DNA from: Clostridia bacterium
GTDB lineage: Bacteria; Bacillota_A; Clostridia; Christensenellales; Borkfalkiaceae
Assembly (NCBI GenBank): GCA_003979335.1
Contig: RYWC01000007.1
Location: 1 to 16,212, forward strand
DNA: 16,212 nucleotides
Direction of reading: 5' to 3'
This document shows positions 6,932 to 13,874 of the stretch, in pieces (the first letter of the stretch is position 1; the number at the start of each line of letters is the position of its first letter). The notes under the pieces were generated by a model, which searched no databases, was not told the DNA's origin, and saw only the letters and a program-made list of their open reading frames with translations. The translations under genes and the position numbers were made by a program.

Positions 6932-8913
6932 TTTGCTTTTTTAACTTTCTCCAAAGAAATTTTAGCTTTTTCCGCTACGTTTTCTTTGGTAAAGCCGAAA
7001 TAATCGAACAATACTTTTGCAGGCGCAGACGTTCCGAACGAGTGCATTGCAATAACTTCGCCGAAATCCCTGCTGTACTTATACCAGGCAAAGTGAGATG
7101 CCGCCTCAACGCAAACCCTTGCTTTTACCGCCTTTGGCAGAACGTGTTCCTGATACTCTGTGGTCTGCTTTTCGAATTCTTCCATACAGGGCATTGAAAC
7201 TACGCGCGTCTTTATTCTGTCGTTTTCAAGCAGCTGTTTTGCGCCCATACAAATATCCAGCTCTGAACCTGTGCCTATCAGGATTACATCGGGCGTGCCC
7301 TTGCAATCTGAAAGGATATATCCGCCTGTGAGCGCACTTACGCCGTTGCATTCGTGCTGGTTCAAATTCTGTCTTGAAAGAACGAGAACGGTGGGTGACT
7401 GACCGCTTAAAGCCGAAGCGTATGCCGCAATCGTTTCTTTTCCGTTGCAGGGACGGAAAACTTTTATATTGGGTATAGAACGGAGCGCGATAAGCTGTTC
7501 CATAGGCTGGTGTGTGGGACCGTCTTCGCCTACCCCGATAGAGTCGTGCGTCATAACGTAAATTACGGGCACGTTTAAAAGCGCGCTTATTCTGATGCCG
7601 CCTTTCATATAGTCTGAAAATGCAAAGAAAGTGGAGCAGAGTATCCTCAGTCCGCCGTGCAGTTGTATGCCGTTGCATATTGCCGCCATTGCGTGTTCGC
7701 GTATTCCGAACTGAATGTTGCGTCCCGTTCTGTTTGACGGCGAGAAGTTGCCGGAACATTTAAGCCCTGTCATTGTAGAGGGCGCAAGGTCTGCGGACCC
7801 CGACAAAAGGTTGGGCATAATTTTAGCTATTTCGTTAAGAATTTTACCGCTTGAAGCTCTTGTTGCTTCGGGCGCGGAGAAGTCGAATTTTGCGAACAGC
7901 TCGTCATAGTCAAGAGTATAGCCGTTCATATAATTCTTGTACTTTTCCGCAAGCTCGGGGTAAGCTCTTTCGTATCTTGCAAAAAGTTCGTTCCATCTTT
8001 CTTCGGCTTGGAGCTTTTGTTCGGCAATGTCAAGGCAATGCGCTTTAACGTCCTCGGGCACGCAGAAAGGCTCTTCCGTCCAGCCGAGGTTTTCTTTTGC
8101 TTTTGCAAGGTTATCTTCGCCCAAAGGCGCGCCGTGTGATTTTTCACTGCCTTCAAGCGGCGAACCGTAACCGATTTTGGTGTTGCAGATAATAATCGAG
8201 GGACGGCTTAAATCGCTTTTTGCCCTCTCTATTGCGCATTTTAAGACGTTCAGGCTATTTGCGTCGGGCACCCTGATAACCTGCCAGCCCTGAGATATAA
8301 AACGCGTGGCAATATCTTCGTCGAACGTGGTTGTTATGTCGCCTTCAATCGTGATATTGTTCCTGTCGTATAATAATATGAGTTTGCCGAGCTTTTGCGT
8401 TCCTGCAAACGAGCACGCTTCGTAGCCCAAACCCTCTTCAAGACAGCCCTCGCCGCACAAAACGTAAGTATAATGGTTTACTACGGGGAAATCGGGTCTG
8501 TTGAAAACGGCGGCAAGGTGTTCTTCCGCAAGCGCGAACCCTACGGCGTTGCCTATGCCCTGACCCAAAGGACCGGTTGAAGTTTCAACGCCGTCAGTCT
8601 TGCCGTATTCGGGGTGACCGGGCGTGCGCGAACCGAGCTGACGGAAATTCATCAAGTCCTCTTTGTTCAAGTCAAAACCGAAGAGGTGTAAAAGCGAATA
8701 TAAGAGCATGCTTCCGTGTCCTGCCGAAAGAACGAACCTGTCCCTGTTGTCCCACTTAGGGTTTTTATAGCTGAAATTCAGAAATTCCGAAAACAGTTCG
8801 TATCCTATCGGCGCGGCGCCCATGCAAATGCCGGGGTGTCCCGACTTTGCGCGTTGTATTGCCTCTGCTGATAATACTCTTACGGTGTCTACGCATTTCG
8901 TGTTTATGGACAT
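6928..8913 (-). CDS. tkt: Transketolase
   Basis: A 661-residue, full-length transketolase. It moves two-carbon ketol units between sugar phosphates in the non-oxidative pentose phosphate pathway, using thiamine diphosphate and a divalent metal. Motifs include SGHPG (24-28), STGPLGQGIGNAVG (112-125), GEGCLEEG (154-161) with YDRNNITIEG (182-191), the FGIREHAM stretch with catalytic Glu406, and THDSIGVGEDGPTHQP. The metal-binding motif is GEG instead of the usual GDG (Glu155, codon 8449-8451). All other active-site motifs are intact, so the enzyme is probably active. The start is ATG 8911-8913 with CTCCTT (minus-strand AAGGAG) at 8923-8928. It begins 13 bases after the phosphohexomutase gene and overlaps the nitroreductase gene, so it is the middle gene of an operon. 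Confidence 0.96.
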   Translation of the reverse strand: MSINTKCVDTVRVLSAEAIQRAKSGHPGICMGAAPIGYELFSEFLNFSYKNPKWDNRDRFVLSAGHGSMLLYSLLHLFGFDLNKEDLMNFRQLGSRTPGHPEYGKTDGVETSTGPLGQGIGNAVGFALAEEHLAAVFNRPDFPVVNHYTYVLCGEGCLEEGLGYEACSFAGTQKLGKLILLYDRNNITIEGDITTTFDEDIATRFISQGWQVIRVPDANSLNVLKCAIERAKSDLSRPSIIICNTKIGYGSPLEGSEKSHGAPLGEDNLAKAKENLGWTEEPFCVPEDVKAHCLDIAEQKLQAEERWNELFARYERAYPELAEKYKNYMNGYTLDYDELFAKFDFSAPEATRASSGKILNEIAKIMPNLLSGSADLAPSTMTGLKCSGNFSPSNRTGRNIQFGIREHAMAAICNGIQLHGGLRILCSTFFAFSDYMKGGIRISALLNVPVIYVMTHDSIGVGEDGPTHQPMEQLIALRSIPNIKVFRPCNGKETIAAYASALSGQSPTVLVLSRQNLNQHECNGVSALTGGYILSDCKGTPDVILIGTGSELDICMGAKQLLENDRIKTRVVSMPCMEEFEKQTTEYQEHVLPKAVKARVCVEAASHFAWYKYSRDFGEVIAMHSFGTSAPAKVLFDYFGFTKENVAEKAKISLEKVKKAK

Positions 8914-8926
8914 TGATAAATTCTCC

Positions 8927-10426
8927 TTACAATGTAAATTTTTTTAAATTTTCTGTGTTTAAAAAGCTGTATCTTTGTAAAATATTTAAAAGCGTTTTTG
9001 CATTCTGCTTGTTTCCGCCTAAATAATCGCTTTCGAAATTTATCGGCATAACGGGGTCGTGGACGCTCATTCTTATAAGCATCCAGCTTCCGTCGCCGTT
9101 TTTGAAGTTTATTCTGACGCCCTCGTGATTCACGGGCGCAAGTATCATGCTTTCGTCTTTTTCGGCAAGTTTTTTCAGGTCTTCGATAACTTCGGCGCCC
9201 TCTTTTTTAAAGTCGCGACTGCTGTCGTTAAAAGTTATGCGTACTTCGTCTTCTTCTTTGGGCTTTTTGAGGTCGGAGATTACGGAAAGCAGGTCTTTGC
9301 CCTCTTTTGCCTGTAAAGCAAGGCTGATTAGAATTTTGGTAATAAGATACGCGCCGTCGTCAAGATAATAGTTCTCTTTAAGAGCGGCGTGTCCCGAAGT
9401 CTCTATTGCAAGGGGGGAATATTCGCCGTCGGCGTTAAGCTGTTTACATTTATCTATTACGTTTTTATATCCGCGTTTATATCTGACGTGTTTGCCGCCC
9501 AAACTTTCTATAAATTCCGTAAGCCCGTCGCTTGTGACGCTGTCGGTGACAACCGTACCGGTTTTTTCTTTGAAAAGTATAGCCGAAATTAAGGCGATAA
9601 GCGCGTTGCGATTAATTTCGCCGCCGTCCGGCGCCACGCAGGCCGCGCGGTCAACGTCTGTATCGAAAATAATGCCTAAATCGGCGCCGCATTTTACGGT
9701 TGCGGCTGAAATGCTTTCAATCGCCTTTCTGTCTTCGGGGTTGGGTATATGGTTGGGGAACATACCGTCTGGGTTGAGAAATTGGCTTCCTTCCGTATCC
9801 GCGCCTAAGGGCTTTAAAACCTTTTCGGCGTAAAATCCGCCTGCCCCGTTGCCGGCGTCCACAATTATTTTTTTGCCCTTTAAAGGAAGGGGCCCACAAG
9901 CCGACGTTACAGTGTCGACGAGTATTTTAGAATACTCGTCCATAAAAGATTTTTCACCGTAATTACCGCAACCGCTTAAAAATATTCCATCTGCGGCGAT
10001 ATTTAAAATTTCATCTATATCGCAGCTGTCAAGCCCTCCGTCGGGCGTGAAAAATTTCAGCCCGTTTCTGTCGTAAGGCATATGCGAAGCTGTAATCATA
10101 ACCGACGCGTCGCACTGCCAATCTGAATTTTTCAGCAAAATAAACATTGAGGGCGTAGACGAAAGACCGGTGTAAACCATGTCCGAACCGCTTGAAATAA
10201 TCGCGGTTTTTACGCAATTTATTATTCCGGGCGCGGATATTCGTGAATCGTTGCCTACGGCAATTTTAAACTTATTTTTGCCGTATTTTACGGACAGCCA
10301 TTTTATAAAAGCCTTGACAATCGCTTCCACGGCTCCGTCGGTAAGCGTCAAGGGCAGGGTGCCCTCAACGGCGACGCCGCGAACATCTGTTCCGCTTTTC
10401 AGTTTTTTCAAATCAGTCAATTGCAT
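8927..10426 (-). CDS. Phosphohexomutase (phosphoglucomutase/phosphomannomutase family)
   Basis: A 499-residue alpha-D-phosphohexomutase, interconverting hexose 1- and 6-phosphates through a phosphoserine. Active-site TASHMPYDRNG is at 112-122 (Ser114 is the phosphoserine). The metal loop DTDVDR is at 255-260 and the sugar-binding loop ETSGHAALKENYYLDDGAY at 342-360. The C-terminal phosphate-binding region is WMLIRMSVHDPVMP (448-461). The ETSGH and SVHDP variants are those of the subgroup that includes plant plastid-type PMM/PGM-like proteins, so glucose- and mannose-phosphate specificity cannot be separated. It is the first gene of a three-gene operon with transketolase, linking glycogen or sugar-nucleotide metabolism to the pentose phosphate pathway. 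There is no Shine-Dalgarno sequence before the ATG at 10424-10426; a promoter abuts the gene instead. Confidence 0.93.
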   Translation of the reverse strand: MQLTDLKKLKSGTDVRGVAVEGTLPLTLTDGAVEAIVKAFIKWLSVKYGKNKFKIAVGNDSRISAPGIINCVKTAIISSGSDMVYTGLSSTPSMFILLKNSDWQCDASVMITASHMPYDRNGLKFFTPDGGLDSCDIDEILNIAADGIFLSGCGNYGEKSFMDEYSKILVDTVTSACGPLPLKGKKIIVDAGNGAGGFYAEKVLKPLGADTEGSQFLNPDGMFPNHIPNPEDRKAIESISAATVKCGADLGIIFDTDVDRAACVAPDGGEINRNALIALISAILFKEKTGTVVTDSVTSDGLTEFIESLGGKHVRYKRGYKNVIDKCKQLNADGEYSPLAIETSGHAALKENYYLDDGAYLITKILISLALQAKEGKDLLSVISDLKKPKEEDEVRITFNDSSRDFKKEGAEVIEDLKKLAEKDESMILAPVNHEGVRINFKNGDGSWMLIRMSVHDPVMPINFESDYLGGNKQNAKTLLNILQRYSFLNTENLKKFTL

Positions 10427-10434
10427 ACAAGTTT

Positions 10435-10463
10435 ATTATATAATATCTGATATTTTATTACAA
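10435..10463 (-). promoter_or_regulatory. Promoter of the phosphohexomutase-transketolase-nitroreductase operon
   Basis: On the minus strand, TTGTAA (10463-10458) and TATAAT (10440-10435) are separated by 17 bases. Only 8 bases lie between the -10 element and the ATG at 10426. The predicted transcription start falls at or within a base or two of the start codon, giving a leaderless mRNA. Confidence 0.7.
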
Positions 10464-10518
10464 GTGTTTGACGGTCGTATGATTTAAATATTTTGTGCCG
10501 CCGCAATGGTATTTATTT

Positions 10519-10539
10519 GCAAAAATCCTTTATTTTTGC
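10519..10539. promoter_or_regulatory. Perfect 8-bp inverted repeat overlapping the proS -35 region
   Basis: GCAAAAAT at 10519-10526 and ATTTTTGC at 10532-10539 are exact inverted copies separated by CCTTT. The position, where the proS -35 element would sit, suits an operator. No known regulator site is recognised. Confidence 0.3.
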
Positions 10540-10548
10540 GCGGCGATA

Positions 10549-10557
10549 TGGTATAAT
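10549..10557 (+). promoter_or_regulatory. Extended -10 promoter of proS
   Basis: TGGTATAAT at 10549-10557 is an extended -10 element. The matching -35 position (about 10529-10534, TTTATT) is poor, which an extended -10 can offset. The start would be near 10564, giving a leader of about 26 bases. No T-box structure is present in that short space. Confidence 0.65.
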
Positions 10558-10589
10558 AATTTGCAGTATTTTAAAAGAGGTAAATTTTC

Positions 10590-12017
10590 GTGGCAAAAGA
10601 AAATTTCGTCGAACAGATAGCGGATATTGATAAAGATTTCCCTCAGTGGTTTACCGACGTTGTTGTTAAAACCAAACTTGTGGATTACGGACCCGTAAAG
10701 GGAACAATGGTAATACGCCCTTACGGTTACGCCGTCTGGGAAAATATTCAGGCTGAACTCAACAGGCGTTTTAAAAACAACGGTTACGAAAACGCGTATT
10801 TTCCGTTGCTTATTCCTATGAGCTTTTTTACAAAGGAAGCCGAGCATGTTGAGGGGTTTGCGCCTGAGGTTGCGGTCGTGACCCACGCAGGCGGAGAAGA
10901 ACTTTCAGAACCTTTGGCAATCCGTCCTACGTCCGAAACCATAATAGGTAATATGTATTCCAAGTGGCTTCAGTCTTACAGGGAGTTGCCCATATTAATC
11001 AATCAGTGGGCTAACGTTATGCGCTGGGAAAAGACCACGCGTCCCTTTTTAAGGACTTCGGAATTCTTATGGCAGGAGGGACATTCTGCGCACGCAACGG
11101 AGGAAGAAGCGGAGGCGGAGGCGGCTAAAATGCTTGCCGTGTACAAAGAGTTCGCCGAGAGCTGTCTTGCGTTGCCTGTTATAACGGGAAGAAAGACGGA
11201 AAAAGAAAAGTTTGCCGGCGCTGTGGCTACATACGGAATGGAAGCCATGATGAAAGACGGAAAAAGCTTGCAGGCAGGTACTACTCATTTCTTGGGTCAG
11301 AATTTCGCAAAGGCTTTCGATATTAAATTTCTTGATAAGGATGGAGCGCAGAAGTACGCTTATACTACGAGTTTCGGCGTTTCAACTCGTCTAATCGGCG
11401 CGCTTATAATGGCGCATGGCGACCAAAGAGGGCTTGTTATGCCCCCTGTGGTTGCGCCCGTTCAGGTTGTCATAGTTCCCATTGCGGCAAAAAAGGGCAA
11501 TGTTACAGGGGTGTGCCTGGATATTAAAGATAAGTTGGAAAGCACAGGTATCCGCGTAAAGTTTGACGGCAGCGATAACTCCCCGGGCTGGAAATTCAAC
11601 GAGTGGGAGATGAAGGGAGTGCCTTTGAGAATCGAACTCGGTCCTCGCGATATCGATGAGGGCAAAGCGGTAATTTTCCGCAGGGACAGCCTTGAAAAAC
11701 AGGCTTACGCGCTTGACGGGCTTGAAAATACGGTCAAAGAACTTCTTGCCGTCGTACAAAAGGATATGCTTGAAAGCGCAAGGGCGCGCCGCGACGGCAA
11801 AATAGTTTATGCAGACAGCCTTGACGGGATTTTGCAAGGCGTGGACAGAGGAAATTTCGTCAAAGCAGGCTGGTGCGGTTGCCGCGAATGCGAGGATAAA
11901 GTAAAATCTTACGCCGCCGCGACTGCAAGGGTATTTGCAGAGGGCGAAAAAGCCGAAAAGTGTGCAATTTGCGGAAAAAAGGCGGAACACGTCGTGATTT
12001 TCGCAAGAGCTTATTGA
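10590..12017 (+). CDS. proS: Prolyl-tRNA synthetase, archaeal/eukaryotic type
   Basis: A 475-residue class II synthetase that charges tRNA-Pro with proline. It lacks the large editing insertion of the 560-570-residue bacterial type and has the short architecture shared with Thermus and eukaryotes. Visible are RPTSE (112-116), motif 2 around RWEKTTRPFLRTSEFLWQEGH (145-165), and motif 3 GALIMAHGDQRG (270-281). An anticodon-binding domain occupies about 290-390. The C-terminal zinc domain has Cys429, Cys431, Cys434, Cys458 and Cys461 and ends in the conserved Tyr475. Translation starts at GTG 10590 behind AAAAGAGG (10573-10580). The gene stands alone, divergent from the phosphohexomutase operon and convergent with metK. 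Confidence 0.97.
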   Translation: MAKENFVEQIADIDKDFPQWFTDVVVKTKLVDYGPVKGTMVIRPYGYAVWENIQAELNRRFKNNGYENAYFPLLIPMSFFTKEAEHVEGFAPEVAVVTHAGGEELSEPLAIRPTSETIIGNMYSKWLQSYRELPILINQWANVMRWEKTTRPFLRTSEFLWQEGHSAHATEEEAEAEAAKMLAVYKEFAESCLALPVITGRKTEKEKFAGAVATYGMEAMMKDGKSLQAGTTHFLGQNFAKAFDIKFLDKDGAQKYAYTTSFGVSTRLIGALIMAHGDQRGLVMPPVVAPVQVVIVPIAAKKGNVTGVCLDIKDKLESTGIRVKFDGSDNSPGWKFNEWEMKGVPLRIELGPRDIDEGKAVIFRRDSLEKQAYALDGLENTVKELLAVVQKDMLESARARRDGKIVYADSLDGILQGVDRGNFVKAGWCGCRECEDKVKSYAAATARVFAEGEKAEKCAICGKKAEHVVIFARAY

Positions 12018-12024
12018 TTTGCAT

Positions 12025-12066
12025 AATTATAAAAGCCGCAGGTGTTTGCCTGCGGCTTTTATAATT
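12025..12066. terminator. Bidirectional terminator shared by proS and metK
   Basis: A perfect 18-bp stem (12025-12042 with 12049-12066) surrounds the loop TGTTTG. Its GC-rich core GCCGCAGG is flanked by A and T runs on both sides, so it can work in both directions. It starts 8 bases after the proS stop and contains two of the three bases of the metK stop codon (12065-12067). Confidence 0.95.
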
Positions 12067-13207
12067 AAAGGTATTTTTTCAAATCTTCAGTTTTTGTCAG
12101 CCTTTCCCAGGACAGCCCGTCTTTGCCGAAATGTCCGTAAGCCGCCGTCTGCGAATAAACGGGATTTCTCAGTTTCAAAGTTTCTATTATCGAGTAGGGG
12201 CGCAAGTCAAATTCTTTTACTACAATATCCGCAATTTCGCCGTCGGGAAGTTTGCCTGTTCCGAACGTATCGATAAATACGGATACGGGCTTTGCAACGC
12301 CGATAGCATAGGCGACTTGCAGTTCGGCTTCGTCGCAAAGTCCTGCGGCAACAAGGTTTTTGCAGACGAACCTCGCCATATAAGCCGCCGAGCGGTCAAC
12401 CTTTGTGGGGTCTTTACCTGAAAAAGCTCCGCCGCCGTGCGCGCACCTTCCGCCGTAAGTGTCAACTATTATTTTTCTGCCGGTAAGTCCGCTGTCGCCC
12501 TCGGGGCCGCCTATTTCAAACCTTCCTGTGGGGTTTATGTAATACTCGGTATCCTTGTCAATAAGGTTCTGCGGTATTTCCGAAACAACGTGTTTTAAAA
12601 TATCCGCTTTAAGCTGTTCCTGCGAAACTTTTGAATTGTGTTGTGCTGAAACGACAACCGCAGATACTCTGACGGGCTTTTTGCCGTCGTATTCTACGGT
12701 AACCTGAGTCTTGCCGTCGGGGCGTAGGTACGGCAATATGCCGCACTTTCGCACGTTTTCAAGCTTTTTCGCAAGCTTATGCGCAAGCGAAATGGGCAGT
12801 GGCATAAGTTCTTCTGTTTCGCGGCAGGCGTAGCCGAACATCATTCCCTGGTCGCCTGCGCCGAAGCTGTCGCGTATGTCTTCGGTGTTCCTTTCAACGC
12901 CCATTGCAATGTCGGGACTTTGGCGGTGAACGGCAACGTCTATACGGCATTTATCGAATGCGAACGAACCGTGTTTATAGCCGATTTCTTCTATTGTTTT
13001 GCGTGCGACTGCTTCGTAATCGATTTCGGCAAGGGTTGTGACTTCGCCCATAATAAGCAGTCTGTCGTAGGCGGCGCAACACTCTATGGCGCAGCGCGCA
13101 TTCTTGTCTTTTGATAAAATGGCGTCAAGACACGCGTCGGAAATTCTGTCGCAAAGTTTATCAGGATGTCCTTCGGTTACGCTTTCGCTTGTAAAAAATT
13201 TTTTCAT
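12065..13207 (-). CDS. metK: S-adenosylmethionine synthetase
   Basis: A 380-residue methionine adenosyltransferase, making SAM from methionine and ATP. Family motifs are EGHPDK (12-17), GAGDQG (116-121), [13 protein letters not shown] (234-246) and the phosphate loop [19 protein letters not shown] (258-276). The length is slightly below the usual 385-400. The frame is open to a TTG at 13270, but the start at ATG 13205-13207 is right. [17 protein letters not shown] matches the family N-terminus, and AGAGG lies 8 bases ahead, inside the end of the acetyltransferase gene. Only 4 bases separate the two genes. The operon is headed by a SAM riboswitch, so the product represses its own synthesis. 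Confidence 0.97.
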   Translation of the reverse strand: MKKFFTSESVTEGHPDKLCDRISDACLDAILSKDKNARCAIECCAAYDRLLIMGEVTTLAEIDYEAVARKTIEEIGYKHGSFAFDKCRIDVAVHRQSPDIAMGVERNTEDIRDSFGAGDQGMMFGYACRETEELMPLPISLAHKLAKKLENVRKCGILPYLRPDGKTQVTVEYDGKKPVRVSAVVVSAQHNSKVSQEQLKADILKHVVSEIPQNLIDKDTEYYINPTGRFEIGGPEGDSGLTGRKIIVDTYGGRCAHGGGAFSGKDPTKVDRSAAYMARFVCKNLVAAGLCDEAELQVAYAIGVAKPVSVFIDTFGTGKLPDGEIADIVVKEFDLRPYSIIETLKLRNPVYSQTAAYGHFGKDGLSWERLTKTEDLKKYL

Positions 13208-13211
13208 ATGT

Positions 13212-13670
13212 TCAGCCTCTTTTTTCTGTTTTTTTGTATAGGGGTAGATATTCGCAGTCTTTATAGCCAAGCAGGGAATAGAGTTTCAGCGCTTTTTCGT
13301 TGTCTTTTTCTACTTCAAGTCTTATATATTCGTAACCGTCGCCCTCTTCCAGAAAACGAAAAAATTCTTTTGCAAGACCCAATCCGCGGAACTGAGGTTT
13401 AACATAAAGTTCGTCCAGCCACAGTATTCTTCCGCAAGCTTCCTGCGAAGCGGAAAGACAGCAAATTGCGTAACCGGCAGTTTCGCCGTTGTAAATAAGA
13501 AAGTAACCTTTTACGATTTGCTCGCTTAAAATCTCTTTAAAAAATTTTTCTCTTCCGCAGTCGTCAATCTGCGAGTTGGTTGCGCCTGAAGCGTAGAAGT
13601 TGCGCGACATTGAAAAATAAACGTCTTTGTCCGCTTTGGTTATCTTTTTAACTGCAAACGTATCAATCAA
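13212..13670 (-). CDS. GNAT family N-acetyltransferase
   Basis: A 152-residue GCN5-related acetyltransferase, which would transfer acetyl from acetyl-CoA to an amine. Motif A is [20 protein letters not shown] (85-104), with the acetyl-CoA loop QFRGLG at 93-98. Motif B is [19 protein letters not shown] (118-136), typical of the fold. Translation starts at TTG 13668-13670, with GGAG 8 bases upstream inside the riboswitch terminator. It is the first gene of the SAM-riboswitch operon and lies 4 bases ahead of metK. This suggests a role linked to methionine or SAM, for example acetylating methionine or a related amine, but the sequence does not reveal a substrate. It may also be a passenger used mainly to couple metK translation. 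Confidence 0.9.
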   Translation of the reverse strand: MIDTFAVKKITKADKDVYFSMSRNFYASGATNSQIDDCGREKFFKEILSEQIVKGYFLIYNGETAGYAICCLSASQEACGRILWLDELYVKPQFRGLGLAKEFFRFLEEGDGYEYIRLEVEKDNEKALKLYSLLGYKDCEYLPLYKKTEKRG

Positions 13671-13701
13671 AATAAAAACTCCTCTTCGACCGAAGAGGAG
13701 T
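13671..13701 (-). terminator. Riboswitch expression platform: terminator containing the GNAT ribosome binding site
   Basis: On the minus strand ACTCCTCTTC (13701-13692) pairs with GAAGAGGAGT (13687-13678) around a GGTC loop, followed by TTTTT and ATT. This is a textbook intrinsic terminator. The 3' arm includes AGAGGAG, the Shine-Dalgarno sequence of the gene starting at TTG 13670. The hairpin could therefore stop transcription and also hide the ribosome binding site. Confidence 0.88.
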
Positions 13702-13716
13702 GTATTTTTCTATTTC

Positions 13717-13796
13717 CCCATCGGTTCGGCGTTAGCACCTTGCTTTGCAGGTTGCTGTGTGGTCGCAGGGCCGTTCCCTCGCACACTCTTTATAGG
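13717..13796 (-). ncRNA. SAM riboswitch aptamer (SAM-I clan) of the GNAT-metK operon
   Basis: The minus strand carries the S-box core: AAGAG, GAGGGA, GGCCC, CAGCAACCT and AAGGTGCTAA in the right order. P1 is CCTAT/ATGGG (13796-13792 / 13721-13717). P2 is GTGTG/CACAC (13786-13782 / 13761-13757), followed by a kink-turn-like GA internal loop. P3 is ACCT/AGGT (13752-13749 / 13740-13737). CGGC in the P2 loop (13773-13770) can pair with GCCG (13730-13727), the SAM-I pseudoknot with compensatory changes from the common UGGC/GCCA. The P4 hairpin normally found before the 3' P1 strand is not apparent, so this may be a SAM-I/IV-like variant. SAM binding should stabilise P1 and favour the downstream terminator. 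Confidence 0.92.
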
Positions 13797-13805
13797 TTTG
13801 AAAAT

Positions 13806-13834
13806 ATTATAACCTTTGTCCGCGCGTTTGTCAA
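13806..13834 (-). promoter_or_regulatory. Consensus sigma-A promoter for the riboswitch-GNAT-metK operon
   Basis: On the minus strand TTGACA (13834-13829) and TATAAT (13811-13806) are both perfect, with a 17-base spacer. The transcript would begin at about 13799, just before P1 of the riboswitch. Such a strong promoter fits a system whose output is set by attenuation. Confidence 0.93.
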
Positions 13835-13839
13835 ACGAT

Positions 13840-13868
13840 TTGCTATTTGTTGCCGTTTATTTTATAAT
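13840..13868 (+). promoter_or_regulatory. Promoter of the radical SAM gene, abutting its start codon
   Basis: TTGCTA (13840-13845) and TATAAT (13863-13868) are separated by 17 bases. Six bases after the -10 comes ATG 13875, so the predicted +1 is the A of the start codon. The element lies back-to-back with the metK-operon promoter, 5 bases apart, so the two polymerases may compete. Confidence 0.75.
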
Positions 13869-13874
13869 GGTTGT

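Noticed and set aside
7226..7759. 177-codon minus-strand ORF rich in Arg and His
   Set aside because: It lies in another frame of the transketolase gene; its composition is typical of a shadow frame.
10491..10545. Possible larger hairpin with GC-rich arms (GCCGCCGCAA and TTGCGCGGCG) as a terminator or T-box
   Set aside because: The outer arms are imperfect, no T-box core motifs are present, and the space before proS is too short. Only the inner perfect repeat is kept, as a weak operator candidate.
11391..11990. 199-codon minus-strand ORF
   Set aside because: It is antisense to the well-supported proS, with no family features or start signals.
13208..13270. Longer metK start at TTG 13270 (21 extra residues)
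   Set aside because: The extension overlaps the end of the acetyltransferase gene and does not resemble MetK. ATG 13207 has a good ribosome binding site and the family N-terminus.
13740..13874. N-terminal extension of the radical SAM frame (45 codons from ATG 13740)
   Set aside because: It is antisense to the SAM riboswitch and the metK promoter, and the family N-terminus (Cys-rich MKCNQCPAAC) begins at ATG 13875.
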